From the NCBI RefSeq assembly GCF_002844375.1, contig NZ_CP024200.1, forward strand, positions 664,001-728,000: a DNA stretch of 64,000 bases. The letters run 5' to 3'. The position numbers and the translations under genes were made by a program. The stretch is from Thalassospira marina (GTDB lineage: Bacteria > Pseudomonadota > Alphaproteobacteria > Rhodospirillales > Thalassospiraceae). This document shows positions 44,599 to 54,008 of this stretch, piece by piece; the first letter of the stretch is position 1; each line of letters begins with the position of its first letter. The notes beneath the pieces were generated by a model. The model saw only the letters and a program-made list of their open reading frames with translations. It made no database searches and had not been told where the DNA came from.

Positions 44599-46353
44599 AT
44601 GATCGTTAAAGCCAAAGGCTCCTCTGCCGTCATCAGGGGCAGTGCTGTTGCGGTTGCACTCGGACTGGCAGTTCTTGCCAATCCGGCAATGGCCGACCAG
44701 TATACCGACGCGGCAAAGAAATGGGTCGACAGCGAATTTCAGCCGTCGAGCCTGAGCAAAGAAGACCAGATGAAAGAAATGGAATGGCTGGTCAAAGCAG
44801 CCGAACCGTTTCGCGGCATGGAAATCAACGTGGTTTCGGAAACCCTGACCACGCATGAATACGAAGCCAAAACGCTGGCAAAGGCCTTCTCCGAAATCAC
44901 GGGCATCAAACTGACCCACGATCTGATCGGCGAAGGCGACGTCATCGAAAAATTGCAGACCCAGATGCAGTCTGGCCGCAACATTTATGACGCCTACATC
45001 AATGACTCCGACCTGATCGGCACCCACTTCCGCTATAATGCTGTCGTTCCGCTGAGCGACTTCATGGATGGCGAAGGCAAGGACGTCACCTCGCCGACCC
45101 TGGATCTGAAGGACTTTATCGGTCTTTCCTTTACCACCGGTCCGGATGGCAAGGTTTACCAGCTTCCTGACCAGCAGTTCGCGAACCTTTACTGGTTCCG
45201 GTATGACTGGTTCCAGCGCGAAGACCTGCAAAAGCAGTTCAAAGCAAAATACGGCTATGACCTGGGCGTTCCGGTTAACTGGTCTGCCTATCAGGATATC
45301 GCCGAATTCTTCACCAATGACGTGAAAGAAATCGACGGTAAAAAAGTCTATGGCCATATGGATTATGGTAAAAAAGACCCGTCGCTTGGCTGGCGTTTTA
45401 CCGACGCATGGCTGTCGATGGCTGGCGAAGGCGACAAGGGCCTGCCGAACGGTCTGCCGGTTGACGAATGGGGCATCCGCGTTGATGGCTGCGCACCGGT
45501 TGGTGCCAGTGTCACCCGTGGTGGCGCAACCAACGGTCCGGCTGCTGTTTACGCACTTACCAAATATATCGACTGGCTGAAAGCCTATGCACCGCCAGAA
45601 GCCGCCGGTATGACCTTTGGTGAAGCTGGCCCGGTTCCCGCACAGGGCAATATCGCCCAGCAGATCTTCTGGTACACCGCCTTTACCGCGGATATGACCA
45701 AAAAAGGCCTGCCGGTTGTGGATGACGAAGGCAACCCGAAATGGCGTATGGCTCCGTCCCCGCATGGCCCGTACTGGGAAGAAGGCATGAAACTGGGTTA
45801 TCAGGACGTGGGTTCCTGGACGCTGATGAAGTCCACCCCGCTTGAACGCCGCAAGGCAGCCTGGCTCTATGCCCAGTTCGTGACCTCGAAAACCGTGTCG
45901 CTGAAAAAGACCCTGACCGGTCTGACCCCGATCCGTCAGTCTGACCTGGATACCCAGGCCATGACCGACATCGCACCGAAATGGGGCGGTCTGGTCGAGT
46001 TCTATCGCAGCCCGGCCCGTGAAGCATGGTCGCCGACCGGCACCAACGTTCCGGATTATCCGAAACTGGCACAGCTTTGGTGGCAGAACGTTGCCGAAGC
46101 CGTTACCGGTGAACGCACCCCGCAGGAAGCCATGGACAACCTGGCCAACTCGATGGATCGCGTGATGGAACGTCTTGGCCGTGCAGGTATCGGTGGCGAT
46201 TGCGCCCCGAAACTGAACGAAGAACGTGACGCACAGTACTGGTTCGACCAGCCGGGCGCACCGAAGCCGAAAGTCGCCAACGAAAAGCCGCAGGGCGAGA
46301 CCGTCAAATATGACGATCTGATCCAGGCATGGCGTGAAGGCCGCGCGAAATAA
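44599..46353 (+). CDS. glpV: glycerol ABC transporter periplasmic binding protein GlpV
   Basis: 584 residues, unusually large for a binding protein but normal for GlpV, with a Sec signal peptide ending near NPAMAD (residue 32). It is made up of the extracellular solute-binding family 1 fold; WFRYDWFQREDLQKQF and the Trp/Tyr-rich pocket segments are seen. GGGAGGA precedes the ATG. It captures glycerol for GlpSTPQ; codon choice looks more biased to preferred codons than in neighbours, as expected of a highly expressed gene. Confidence 0.92.
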   Translation: MIVKAKGSSAVIRGSAVAVALGLAVLANPAMADQYTDAAKKWVDSEFQPSSLSKEDQMKEMEWLVKAAEPFRGMEINVVSETLTTHEYEAKTLAKAFSEITGIKLTHDLIGEGDVIEKLQTQMQSGRNIYDAYINDSDLIGTHFRYNAVVPLSDFMDGEGKDVTSPTLDLKDFIGLSFTTGPDGKVYQLPDQQFANLYWFRYDWFQREDLQKQFKAKYGYDLGVPVNWSAYQDIAEFFTNDVKEIDGKKVYGHMDYGKKDPSLGWRFTDAWLSMAGEGDKGLPNGLPVDEWGIRVDGCAPVGASVTRGGATNGPAAVYALTKYIDWLKAYAPPEAAGMTFGEAGPVPAQGNIAQQIFWYTAFTADMTKKGLPVVDDEGNPKWRMAPSPHGPYWEEGMKLGYQDVGSWTLMKSTPLERRKAAWLYAQFVTSKTVSLKKTLTGLTPIRQSDLDTQAMTDIAPKWGGLVEFYRSPAREAWSPTGTNVPDYPKLAQLWWQNVAEAVTGERTPQEAMDNLANSMDRVMERLGRAGIGGDCAPKLNEERDAQYWFDQPGAPKPKVANEKPQGETVKYDDLIQAWREGRAK

Positions 46354-46378
46354 GTCGCGTGAGCTCATAAAACATCCT

Positions 46379-46412
46379 GAAGATGGCGGTTCTGCCGCCA
46401 TCTTCTTCCCCC
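46379..46412 (+). terminator. terminator of the glp operon
   Basis: GAAGATGGCGG pairs perfectly with CCGCCATCTTC around a 5-base loop, then TTCCCCC. It is 26 bases after the glpV stop. Confidence 0.85.
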
Positions 46413-46586
46413 GCTTTATTCATTGATCGATTTTTAAATCATTTCCCGGCCCCGGCCCGCACCCAAAACCGGTGCCCGCATATCCCAAACCCGTCGACAT
46501 CTGGCAAACCGGATGCACCCACACCTGAAAAATCAGGGACTGTCGGCCAACTGACCTTTGCAAAAGGCACCGACAGGGAGGAAACA

Positions 46587-48818
46587 ATGAAATTTCTTAA
46601 ATCCGCGCACCGCCCGCAAGGGACGGCCACCCCAAACGCGCCTGCAACACGCCCGGCACAGGGCGCCACCCGCCGCAAGGTCAAATCTGGCGCGGGTCTT
46701 AAAATCGGCATTCAGGGGCGATTGATGGCCTCGTTTGCGGTTATTCTGGTGCTTGCAGGTGTGTCATCCGTGGTTTCGTGGCTGTCATTTGGCAATACGC
46801 GCCTTCTGGTCGATGAAATTGCCAGCAACAGCCTGCCCTCCATCATCCGGCAAATGGAACTGGCGATGGATGGCACCGGCCTTGCCGCCCAGGCCCCCGT
46901 GCTTGCCGCATCACGCAACAATGACGAGCTGAAGGCCACCGAAGAACGCCTTGATAACCTGATCGACAGTGCGCGCAGCCGCCTTGATGACATCATTGCC
47001 AATGGCAACAAGGATGCCTCGCTAGATGCCCTTTCAGATCGGTTAAACGAAATTGTCACCCGCCGTCAGACCCTGCAAAACCTGACCGAAGCGCGCCTTG
47101 CGCTGGAAAAGCAGCGCGGCGATATGACACTTGATATGGTGTATGCCTATGCCGACCTGTCGGATTATCTAAGCCCCCTGATCGAGGTTACCGACATTGA
47201 TGTGTCGCGCGGCATCAGCCGTGTTTCCAATGGCAACAGCGATGCTGCTGCGGGCCTGAAGGATGTTATTGCCTTTTCACAATTGCTGGCCGATATCCGT
47301 GCCAATATCAACCTTGCCTTTGGCATGTTAACCGCCGCCATCGCCGTACCCGAAGGCGATGCGATGGATGAAGTGCGCAATAAATGGAACTGGGCCGAAC
47401 TGCGCATTACCGATGCCCTGGCAAAACTGCCCGATAATGATGATGGCAGCAAAATCCGCGATTTTGCCAATGCCCTTCTGGCCTATGGCAAGGGCGATAA
47501 CGGCGTTTTCACCCTGCGCGAAACCGAATGGGACAATCAGGCAAAAACCCAGCAAACCCTGAACGATACCCTTGCCAGCGCCGAACAGCTTGGTTCTGCC
47601 ATCAGCCAGCTTGTTGCCGATAAACGCCTTGAAATCAATAACAAGGCCGAAACAACCCTGGCAAAGGTAACCCGCGATCAGCAAATTATCGCCATTATCG
47701 GCATCAGTGTGCTGGTCGTTTCCCTGCTGGTATTGGTGTTTTATGTACGCGGCAATCTGATCAAGCGGTTATTGCGCGTGATTGCGGGCCTGCGCGAGGT
47801 TGCAAATGGCAATCTTGATGCCGAAGTGCGCGATAATGGCCGCGATGAAATTGGCGTCATGGCCGAAATTCTGCGCCAGTTCCGGGCAACGGCATTATCC
47901 GCCCGCCAGGCCGAACAGCAGGTCGCGCGCGAACGCGAAACCGCCGAAGAAGAAAAACGCACTGCCATGCTTGCACTTGCCGATGCGTTCGAGGCATCAA
48001 TTTCAACGGTGGCAGGCCATGTCTCACGCGAGGCAGAGGATATCCAGCAAACATCCCACCATGTGCGCGACCGGGCGGAAATCGCATCGGGCAATGCCAC
48101 CGGCGTTGCCAGCGCGTCCGAGGAAATTTCCATTAATATGGCATCGGTTTCCCAGGCAACACAGGCATTGTCCGAACGGGTGCGCCAAACCGGCGAACGC
48201 GCCCGCCAGTCATTGGTTGCAGCCCAGAACGCGGTTGAAAATGCCGATAAAACCAACACCACCATGCATGAACTGGAAACCGGTGCCAGCGAAATTGGCG
48301 AAATCCTCAGCCTGATTCAGGACATTGCTGCGCAAACCAACCTTCTGGCGCTGAATGCCACGATCGAGGCTGCCCGCGCCGGTGATGCCGGCAAAGGTTT
48401 TGCCGTTGTCGCCAGCGAGGTTAAAAACCTTGCCAATCAAACCGGTTCCGCCACCGACCGCATTGCCCGGCGCATCACCGATATCCAGTCCACCACCAGC
48501 ATCGCGGTTGATGCCATTGCCAATATCGGCAAAAGCATTTCGGGCATTCATGAAACCGTAAGCCAGATGTCGCAAGCCGTTGGTGAACAGCAGGAATTTG
48601 TCGCTGAAATCGCCTCCAATGTTGAACAATCCGCACTGGCCGCCCGTGAAATGAACGGCACCATCGCCGAGGTCAGCGCCTCTGCCGATGACAGCCTGTC
48701 AGCAATGGATGGCCTGCAACAGGCCACCACCCGCCTGCGCCACCAGTCCGACGATCTTTCCGAACGGGTGCGCGAATTTCTAGGTTCCATTCGTGCTGAT
48801 CAGGGGGCATCCTCCTGA
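46587..48818 (+). CDS. methyl-accepting chemotaxis protein
   Basis: 743-residue chemoreceptor. A basic cytoplasmic lead (1-46) is followed by a first membrane segment (about 47-68), a large all-helical periplasmic sensor of about 295 residues resembling helical bimodular (HBM/McpS-like) domains, a second membrane segment (about 366-388), a HAMP domain (389-440), and a signalling domain whose hairpin tip reads DIAAQTNLLALNATIEAARAG. No NWETF-type CheR tether is at the C-terminus. ATG 46587 has AGGGAGGAAA upstream. Its place after the glp operon might mean it senses a related compound, but organic acids are the usual HBM ligands. Confidence 0.93.
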   Translation: MKFLKSAHRPQGTATPNAPATRPAQGATRRKVKSGAGLKIGIQGRLMASFAVILVLAGVSSVVSWLSFGNTRLLVDEIASNSLPSIIRQMELAMDGTGLAAQAPVLAASRNNDELKATEERLDNLIDSARSRLDDIIANGNKDASLDALSDRLNEIVTRRQTLQNLTEARLALEKQRGDMTLDMVYAYADLSDYLSPLIEVTDIDVSRGISRVSNGNSDAAAGLKDVIAFSQLLADIRANINLAFGMLTAAIAVPEGDAMDEVRNKWNWAELRITDALAKLPDNDDGSKIRDFANALLAYGKGDNGVFTLRETEWDNQAKTQQTLNDTLASAEQLGSAISQLVADKRLEINNKAETTLAKVTRDQQIIAIIGISVLVVSLLVLVFYVRGNLIKRLLRVIAGLREVANGNLDAEVRDNGRDEIGVMAEILRQFRATALSARQAEQQVARERETAEEEKRTAMLALADAFEASISTVAGHVSREAEDIQQTSHHVRDRAEIASGNATGVASASEEISINMASVSQATQALSERVRQTGERARQSLVAAQNAVENADKTNTTMHELETGASEIGEILSLIQDIAAQTNLLALNATIEAARAGDAGKGFAVVASEVKNLANQTGSATDRIARRITDIQSTTSIAVDAIANIGKSISGIHETVSQMSQAVGEQQEFVAEIASNVEQSALAAREMNGTIAEVSASADDSLSAMDGLQQATTRLRHQSDDLSERVREFLGSIRADQGASS

Positions 48819-48823
48819 TCAGC
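48795..48823 (+). terminator. hairpin overlapping the chemoreceptor stop codon
   Basis: GCTGATCAGG pairs perfectly with CCTGATCAGC around 9 bases; the stop codon 48816-48818 lies in the right arm. No T run follows. Confidence 0.5.
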
Positions 48824-48906
48824 GCGCCTTCACCCTCCTGCCCGCAAAATCCGGTAAGTTAAGCCACCCCGCATTGCCAACCTGCCCAACCCCGTCAGGA
48901 AATAAT

Positions 48907-49764
48907 ATGTCCCGTCAGTCTGCCCCGATGCTTCGTCTCCTTGCTGCTTCCTGTGCCATGCTGTTTGCCGTTCCCTCCCTGGCACTGGCCGCCCCGGCGC
49001 TTGATGACGGGATTGATGCCTACCAACAGGGCGATTTTGAAAAATCAGCCAGCATCTTTACGCCGCTCGCCGATCAGGGTGACGCCACGGCGCAATATCT
49101 GCTGTCCTGCCAGATGATCAATGGGGCAGGCATGGCAGCCGATCAGGATGCCGGTTGGCAAATGCTGGATCATGCGGCGCAAAATGGCAATATGGATGCC
49201 CAAATCCTGCAGGCCAAACGGCTGGAAGCAATGCAGGGATCGCTAGGCGATATTCACACCCTGTATGAAAACGCCGCCCGGCAGGGCAGTGCGCAGGCAT
49301 CGATGTGGCTGGCACTGGATCATTTGCAAAATGACCGCAAGGACAAGGCCCGCGAACAGCTTGATAACGCCTGGGCCGCAGGCGACCCGCGTGCCGCCAC
49401 CATGATCGCCACCCGTTTCACCACCGACCCAGAACAGCGCCAGGAATGGCTGCGCAAGGCAGCAGAACATGGCGAAAGCCACGCTGCCGCCTATCTGGCA
49501 ACCGATTTTGAAAAATCCGACGACCGCGCCAGGGCAATGGGCTGGTGTGCTGTCGCGTCTGGCCTGCCCGGCCACGAAGCCAATATCGACTGGGAAAAAA
49601 TTGGTAATGCCATTGCCAAAAACTGCGCCCATCTGGATGCCGATATGGAACCCCAGGCCCGTGCCGAAAACCGCAAACAGGTTGATGTCTTCTTAAAGGA
49701 CTTTTTTGCCAGCTACCAGCAATGGCAGCCCTGGCGGCCCTGCGTCATCAGTGACGGGCAATAA
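48907..49764 (+). CDS. secreted Sel1-repeat protein
   Basis: 285 residues with a signal peptide (LALAAPALDD junction near residue 30). At least four Sel1-like helical repeats follow, seen in FTPLADQGDATAQYLLSC, MLDHAAQNGNMDAQIL, YENAARQGSAQASMWLA and LRKAAEHGESHAAAYLA. Such repeats bind other proteins; a specific role is unknown. ATG 48907 follows AGGAAATAAT. It is separated from the chemoreceptor gene by 88 bases. Confidence 0.85.
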   Translation: MSRQSAPMLRLLAASCAMLFAVPSLALAAPALDDGIDAYQQGDFEKSASIFTPLADQGDATAQYLLSCQMINGAGMAADQDAGWQMLDHAAQNGNMDAQILQAKRLEAMQGSLGDIHTLYENAARQGSAQASMWLALDHLQNDRKDKAREQLDNAWAAGDPRAATMIATRFTTDPEQRQEWLRKAAEHGESHAAAYLATDFEKSDDRARAMGWCAVASGLPGHEANIDWEKIGNAIAKNCAHLDADMEPQARAENRKQVDVFLKDFFASYQQWQPWRPCVISDGQ

Positions 49765-49791
49765 AAGCCCGCATCCCTGACGTTTCTGGCT

Positions 49792-50757
49792 TTAACCGTC
49801 TTCCCCCGCCGCGCCATGCTGGTAATAGGCCTGGCGGCAAATGTCGATCACCCGGTTGCGCAGCCATTGATGTGCCGGGTCCGCCTGCATGCGCGGATGC
49901 CACATTGCCAGCACGGGAAATTCCGGCAGATCAAACGGCAAATCAAAACTTTGAATATCAACCAGTCCCGGATGAAATTCCACCAGTCGGGTGCCAAAGC
50001 AGGACCGGGGAATAACGCCGACCAGATCGGACTGGCGCACAATCCGCAGCGCATCGGGAAAACCCGGCACAATAATGCGCACTTGGCGCGCCAAACCGGC
50101 CTCGTCCAGTTTTGCGTCAATCATATCGCGGCCATTGACCTGCTTGGAAACAACCACATGGCGCTGGCAGGCAAAATCACTAAGCGACACCCCATCGCGC
50201 TGTTGCGCGTTAAAAAACGGGTGTCCTTTGCGCGCAATACCTACAAACTTGTCATGAAACAACAACCGGGTACGAATTTCCGGCGCATTTGTGCCCAGCA
50301 CCCCGATTTCCAGATCAATCGCGCCATCCCGCAATGGCTGCGCATCTTTATCCGGTTTGGCAACAAATTGCAGGCAGATGTCAGGCGCGGCAGCAGCGAT
50401 ATCATTTACCACCCGCGCGGCCAAAAACTCCAAAAAGGCTTCGCTGGCACGGATGATAAAGGTCTGTTTTAACCCGGCCGGGTCAATCCGGGTTAAATGC
50501 GGTGTCAAAACCGTGCGCACATCACGCATCAATTCATGCACTTGATCGCGAATTTCGGCTGCCCTTGGCGTTGGCACCAGCCCCCTGCCCGCCCGCACCA
50601 GCAAAGGATCGCCCGTTACGGCGCGCAGGCGGGTTAATGTTCTGCTCATGGCGGAAACACTTAGCCCAAGATGTTTTGCAGCAGCGGTGACACTGCATTC
50701 GCTTAACAAAACATCAAGCGCGCGCAACAGGTTAAGGTCGATCTCGTTTTCATTCAT
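49792..50757 (-). CDS. LysR-family regulator (NodD/PcaQ-like branch)
   Basis: 321 residues. The start IDLNLLRALDVLLSECSVTA followed by AAKHLGLSVSAMSRTLTRLR is the helix-turn-helix of the branch with NodD/LeuO-like N-termini. ATG 50757 has AAAGGGCG upstream; the frame goes on to 50778. It is divergent from the SDR gene and likely controls it. Confidence 0.9.
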   Translation of the reverse strand: MNENEIDLNLLRALDVLLSECSVTAAAKHLGLSVSAMSRTLTRLRAVTGDPLLVRAGRGLVPTPRAAEIRDQVHELMRDVRTVLTPHLTRIDPAGLKQTFIIRASEAFLEFLAARVVNDIAAAAPDICLQFVAKPDKDAQPLRDGAIDLEIGVLGTNAPEIRTRLLFHDKFVGIARKGHPFFNAQQRDGVSLSDFACQRHVVVSKQVNGRDMIDAKLDEAGLARQVRIIVPGFPDALRIVRQSDLVGVIPRSCFGTRLVEFHPGLVDIQSFDLPFDLPEFPVLAMWHPRMQADPAHQWLRNRVIDICRQAYYQHGAAGEDG

Positions 50758-50887
50758 GCCCGCGCCCTTTGCAAACACATCGGCCCATATATGGCGTTTA
50801 ATGCAATAATATATTGAATAGCCTGCGTCTGGCGCCAGTATGGGCAGGATTTATATTTGCGTCACCCCCATAACAAGGATGATGCAA

Positions 50888-51646
50888 ATGGCACCGCAAT
50901 TCCCGACCAAACCGGAAAATCCCGGCACCGCAAATACCGATATTTCCCCAACCCCATCAATATTGCTGATTGGCGCCTCACGCGGGTTGGGCCTGGCAAT
51001 GGCGGAGGAATTTTTGCAAAAAGGCTGGCATGTGACGGGCACTGTGCGCGACCGGCATAATCGCACCCAATTGCACGACCTGGCCGATCAGTTTCCCGGT
51101 AAACTGGATATCGAATTTATCGATATCTGTGATCAGCAACAAATTGCCGATTTACACCAGCGCCTTGCCGGGAAACGGTTTGATATCCTGTTTGTCAATG
51201 CTGGCACCAGCAACAGGGACCCGTCGCAAACCATTGGCGAAATCACCACGGATGAATTCATCCATCTTATGGTAACAAACGCCCTAAGCCCGATGCGGGT
51301 TGTTGAGACATTTCAGGACCTTGTACCGGGTGATGGCATGATTGGCGTTATGTCATCGGGCCAGGGCAGCATCGCCAATAACGAAACCGGCCAACGCGAA
51401 CTTTATCGCGGCACCAAGGCCGCCCTTAACATGTATATGCGCAGTTTCGCCGCCCGACAGACCGCCATTAATAGCCGTGCGATGGTGGTTATGGCGCCGG
51501 GCTGGGTCAAAACCGAGCTTGGCGGCCCGGATGCCCGCCTGACGATTGATGAAAGTATTCCCAGTCTGGTCAATGTCCTGCTGGCAAAACAGGGCAAACC
51601 GGGACTGGAATACCTCGATTACTTAGGAAAAACCGTTCCATGGTAA
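50888..51646 (+). CDS. SDR-family oxidoreductase
   Basis: 252 residues with the cofactor motif GASRGLGLA, FVNAGTSN, a catalytic Ser in VMSSGQGS and Tyr-x3-Lys in YRGTK. It resembles the CsgA/sniffer-like short-chain dehydrogenases with long insert-free core; C-terminal part is unlike FabG. I chose ATG 50888 because AAGG lies about 10 bases upstream. Divergent from the LysR gene; substrate unknown. Confidence 0.85.
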   Translation: MAPQFPTKPENPGTANTDISPTPSILLIGASRGLGLAMAEEFLQKGWHVTGTVRDRHNRTQLHDLADQFPGKLDIEFIDICDQQQIADLHQRLAGKRFDILFVNAGTSNRDPSQTIGEITTDEFIHLMVTNALSPMRVVETFQDLVPGDGMIGVMSSGQGSIANNETGQRELYRGTKAALNMYMRSFAARQTAINSRAMVVMAPGWVKTELGGPDARLTIDESIPSLVNVLLAKQGKPGLEYLDYLGKTVPW

Positions 51647-51669
51647 GCCAAACGGCACGCGGCAAAAAT

Positions 51670-51707
51670 GCAAAATACTGCACACGGTTTTCCATGTGCA
51701 GTATTGC
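51670..51707. terminator. bidirectional terminator between the SDR gene and hutD
   Basis: GCAAAATACTGCACA pairs with TGTGCAGTATTGC (two extra A in the left arm) around 10 bases. On the minus strand it is followed by a CATTTTTGCC run. It separates convergent genes. Confidence 0.8.
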
Positions 51708-51732
51708 AACATATCTTCGCAAAGACCAATGT

Positions 51733-52329
51733 TTACGCCATTAACACGATTTCGTAAACGATGGCTGATTTGCCTGCCGTAATGGCCAGCTCTACCGGCA
51801 TATGATCACACAGCAGGGCATCAAACGGGGCCATTTGCCAGTTTTCACCACCCGCAACCGTAATTTCGGCCATATCCATGCATAACAGCATGGAAACCGA
51901 ATTTTCGGCTGTTTGAATGGTCTGGCGGCCTATAATCACATGTCGGATCACGCCATGTTTGCAGGCATTCCGCCGTGTCATAACATTCAGGTCGGTAATC
52001 GCCCCATCCACCAGCATTGCCGATGTCGGAACATCGGCAGCAAAGGGATAAGGCGGTGTTTCGCCTGTCAGCGTGATTGGTGGTTGATCCCCAATCACCA
52101 ATGTCATGCCCGCCCCTTTCAAAATTGAAAGGGTGCGATCAATTCCGGGAAAGCTGGAAAACGGGCCATCGCTGGCAACTGTTGCCATGCTGATGCGCCA
52201 GGCAAAATCATCCAGCCCCGCATTGGCGGGGTAAACGGCAATTTCCACCGTTTCCCCGCCACCGTTTTTCCACGGCATCCGGCGATAGTCACCTGCCCGC
52301 AAAACGCGGATTGCCGAAGGCGTATTCAT
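51733..52329 (-). CDS. hutD: HutD/Ves-family protein
   Basis: 198-residue double-cupin protein. The start YRRMPWKNGGGETVEI and the later DFAWRISMATVASDGPFS, FPGIDRTLSIL are family hallmarks. HutD is part of histidine-utilisation operons and is thought to limit hut activity; no catalytic role is established. It is the last gene of the hutG-hutU-hutD operon, two bases after the hutU stop. Confidence 0.92.
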   Translation of the reverse strand: MNTPSAIRVLRAGDYRRMPWKNGGGETVEIAVYPANAGLDDFAWRISMATVASDGPFSSFPGIDRTLSILKGAGMTLVIGDQPPITLTGETPPYPFAADVPTSAMLVDGAITDLNVMTRRNACKHGVIRHVIIGRQTIQTAENSVSMLLCMDMAEITVAGGENWQMAPFDALLCDHMPVELAITAGKSAIVYEIVLMA

Positions 52330-52331
52330 GG

Positions 52332-54005
52332 TCAGTTACCCAGAATACCAGGCAAACGCAGGCCGTGTTCGCGGGCGCAATCAATGGCGATGTCGTAACC
52401 GGCATCGGCATGGCGCATTACACCCGTTGCCGGGTCGTTCCACAAAACACGTTCCAGGCGACGGGCGGCATCTTCGGTGCCATCGGCACAAATCACCATG
52501 CCCGAATGCTGCGAGAAGCCCATGCCAACACCACCACCGTGATGCAGGCTAACCCAGGTCGCCCCCGATGCGGTGTTCAGAAGAGCATTCAGAAGCGGCC
52601 AGTCCGAAACGGCATCCGAGCCATCCTGCATGGCTTCGGTTTCGCGGTTAGGCGATGCAACCGAACCACTATCAAGGTGGTCACGGCCAATTACGATCGG
52701 GGCTTTGAGTTCACCCGATGCCACCATTTCGTTAAAGGCAAGGGCCAGACGGTGACGGTCGCCCAAACCAACCCAGCAAATACGTGCCGGCAAACCCTGG
52801 AAGGAAATGCGTTCGCGCGCCATATCCAGCCAGTTATGCAAATGGTGGTTATCAGGCAGAATTTCCTTCACCTTGGCATCGGTTTTGTAAATGTCCTCCG
52901 GGTCACCCGACAGGGCCGCCCAGCGGAACGGACCAACCCCACGGCAAAACAGCGGACGAATGCAGGCAGGCACAAAACCCGGGAAATCAAAGGCGTTTTC
53001 AAGGCCTTCTTCCTTGGCCATCTGGCGAATATTGTTGCCGTAATCGATGGTCGGAATGCCCCGTTCATGGAAGGCCAGCATCGCTTCGACATGCTCGCGC
53101 ATCGATGCACGGGCGGCCTTTTCAACGGCTTTGGGGTCGCTTTCGCGTTTGGCTTTCCATTCACCCATGGTCCAGCCTTTGGGCAGGTAACCATTCACCG
53201 GGTCATGGGCGGATGTCTGGTCGGTCACCACATCGGGGCTGACGCCACGGCGTACCAGCTCGGGCAAAATATCGGCCGCATTGCCCAGCAACCCAACCGA
53301 TTTCGCCTCGCCCGCTTTGGTCCAGCGGTCAATCATTTCCAGGGCTTCATCAAGGCTGTCGGTCTTGGCGTCGACATAACCGGTACGCAGGCGGAAATCG
53401 ATGCTTTCCGGGTTACATTCAATCGCCAGGCAACATGCACCGGCCATTACGGCGGCCAGCGGCTGTGCGCCACCCATGCCACCCAGGCCCGCAGTCAGAA
53501 CCCATTTGCCTTTCAGATCGCCGTTATAATGCTGGCGGCCGACCTCGACGAATGTTTCATAGGTGCCCTGCACGATGCCCTGGCTGCCAATGTAAATCCA
53601 GGAACCGGCGGTCATCTGGCCATACATCATCAAACCCTTTTTATCGAGTTCGTTGAAATGGTCCCAGTTCGCCCAATGCGGCACCAGGTTGGAGTTTGCA
53701 ATCAGAACACGCGGGGCATCCTTGTGCGTGCGAAAAATGCCCACCGGCTTGCCTGACTGCACCAGCAGCGTTTCATCTTCTTCCAGCGATTTCAGCGACG
53801 CAACAATGCGGTCAAAATCCTGCCAGGTGCGCGCAGCGCGACCAATACCGCCATAGACCACCAATTCATGCGGGTTTTCGGCAACATCAGGATGCAGGTT
53901 GTTCATCAACATACGCAGCGGCGCTTCGGTCAGCCAGGATTTGGCCGAAATTTCGGTGCCGGTCGGTGCGATAATTTCGCGGATATTGTGGCGCGGATTG
54001 CTCAT
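52332..54005 (-). CDS. hutU: urocanate hydratase
   Basis: 557 residues, normal length for urocanase. It adds water to urocanate to give imidazolonepropionate using tightly bound NAD. Conserved parts include PTGTEISAKSWLTEAPLRML at the start, GSWIYIGSQGIVQGTYETF, the NAD-binding GLGGMGGAQPLA, and GLPARICWVGLGDR with the catalytic-site region near Cys of VPACIRPLFCRGVGPFRW. It lies between hutG and hutD, 3 bases from hutG. Confidence 0.97.
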   Translation of the reverse strand: MSNPRHNIREIIAPTGTEISAKSWLTEAPLRMLMNNLHPDVAENPHELVVYGGIGRAARTWQDFDRIVASLKSLEEDETLLVQSGKPVGIFRTHKDAPRVLIANSNLVPHWANWDHFNELDKKGLMMYGQMTAGSWIYIGSQGIVQGTYETFVEVGRQHYNGDLKGKWVLTAGLGGMGGAQPLAAVMAGACCLAIECNPESIDFRLRTGYVDAKTDSLDEALEMIDRWTKAGEAKSVGLLGNAADILPELVRRGVSPDVVTDQTSAHDPVNGYLPKGWTMGEWKAKRESDPKAVEKAARASMREHVEAMLAFHERGIPTIDYGNNIRQMAKEEGLENAFDFPGFVPACIRPLFCRGVGPFRWAALSGDPEDIYKTDAKVKEILPDNHHLHNWLDMARERISFQGLPARICWVGLGDRHRLALAFNEMVASGELKAPIVIGRDHLDSGSVASPNRETEAMQDGSDAVSDWPLLNALLNTASGATWVSLHHGGGVGMGFSQHSGMVICADGTEDAARRLERVLWNDPATGVMRHADAGYDIAIDCAREHGLRLPGILGN

Positions 54006-54008
54006 GGT

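Noticed and set aside
44404..46401. Long minus-strand open frame (665 codons) over glpV
   Set aside because: Shadow of glpV caused by its strong codon bias; no ribosome site or domain.
52311..53756. Long plus-strand open frame (481 codons) over hutU
   Set aside because: Shadow of hutU, which is fully conserved on the minus strand.
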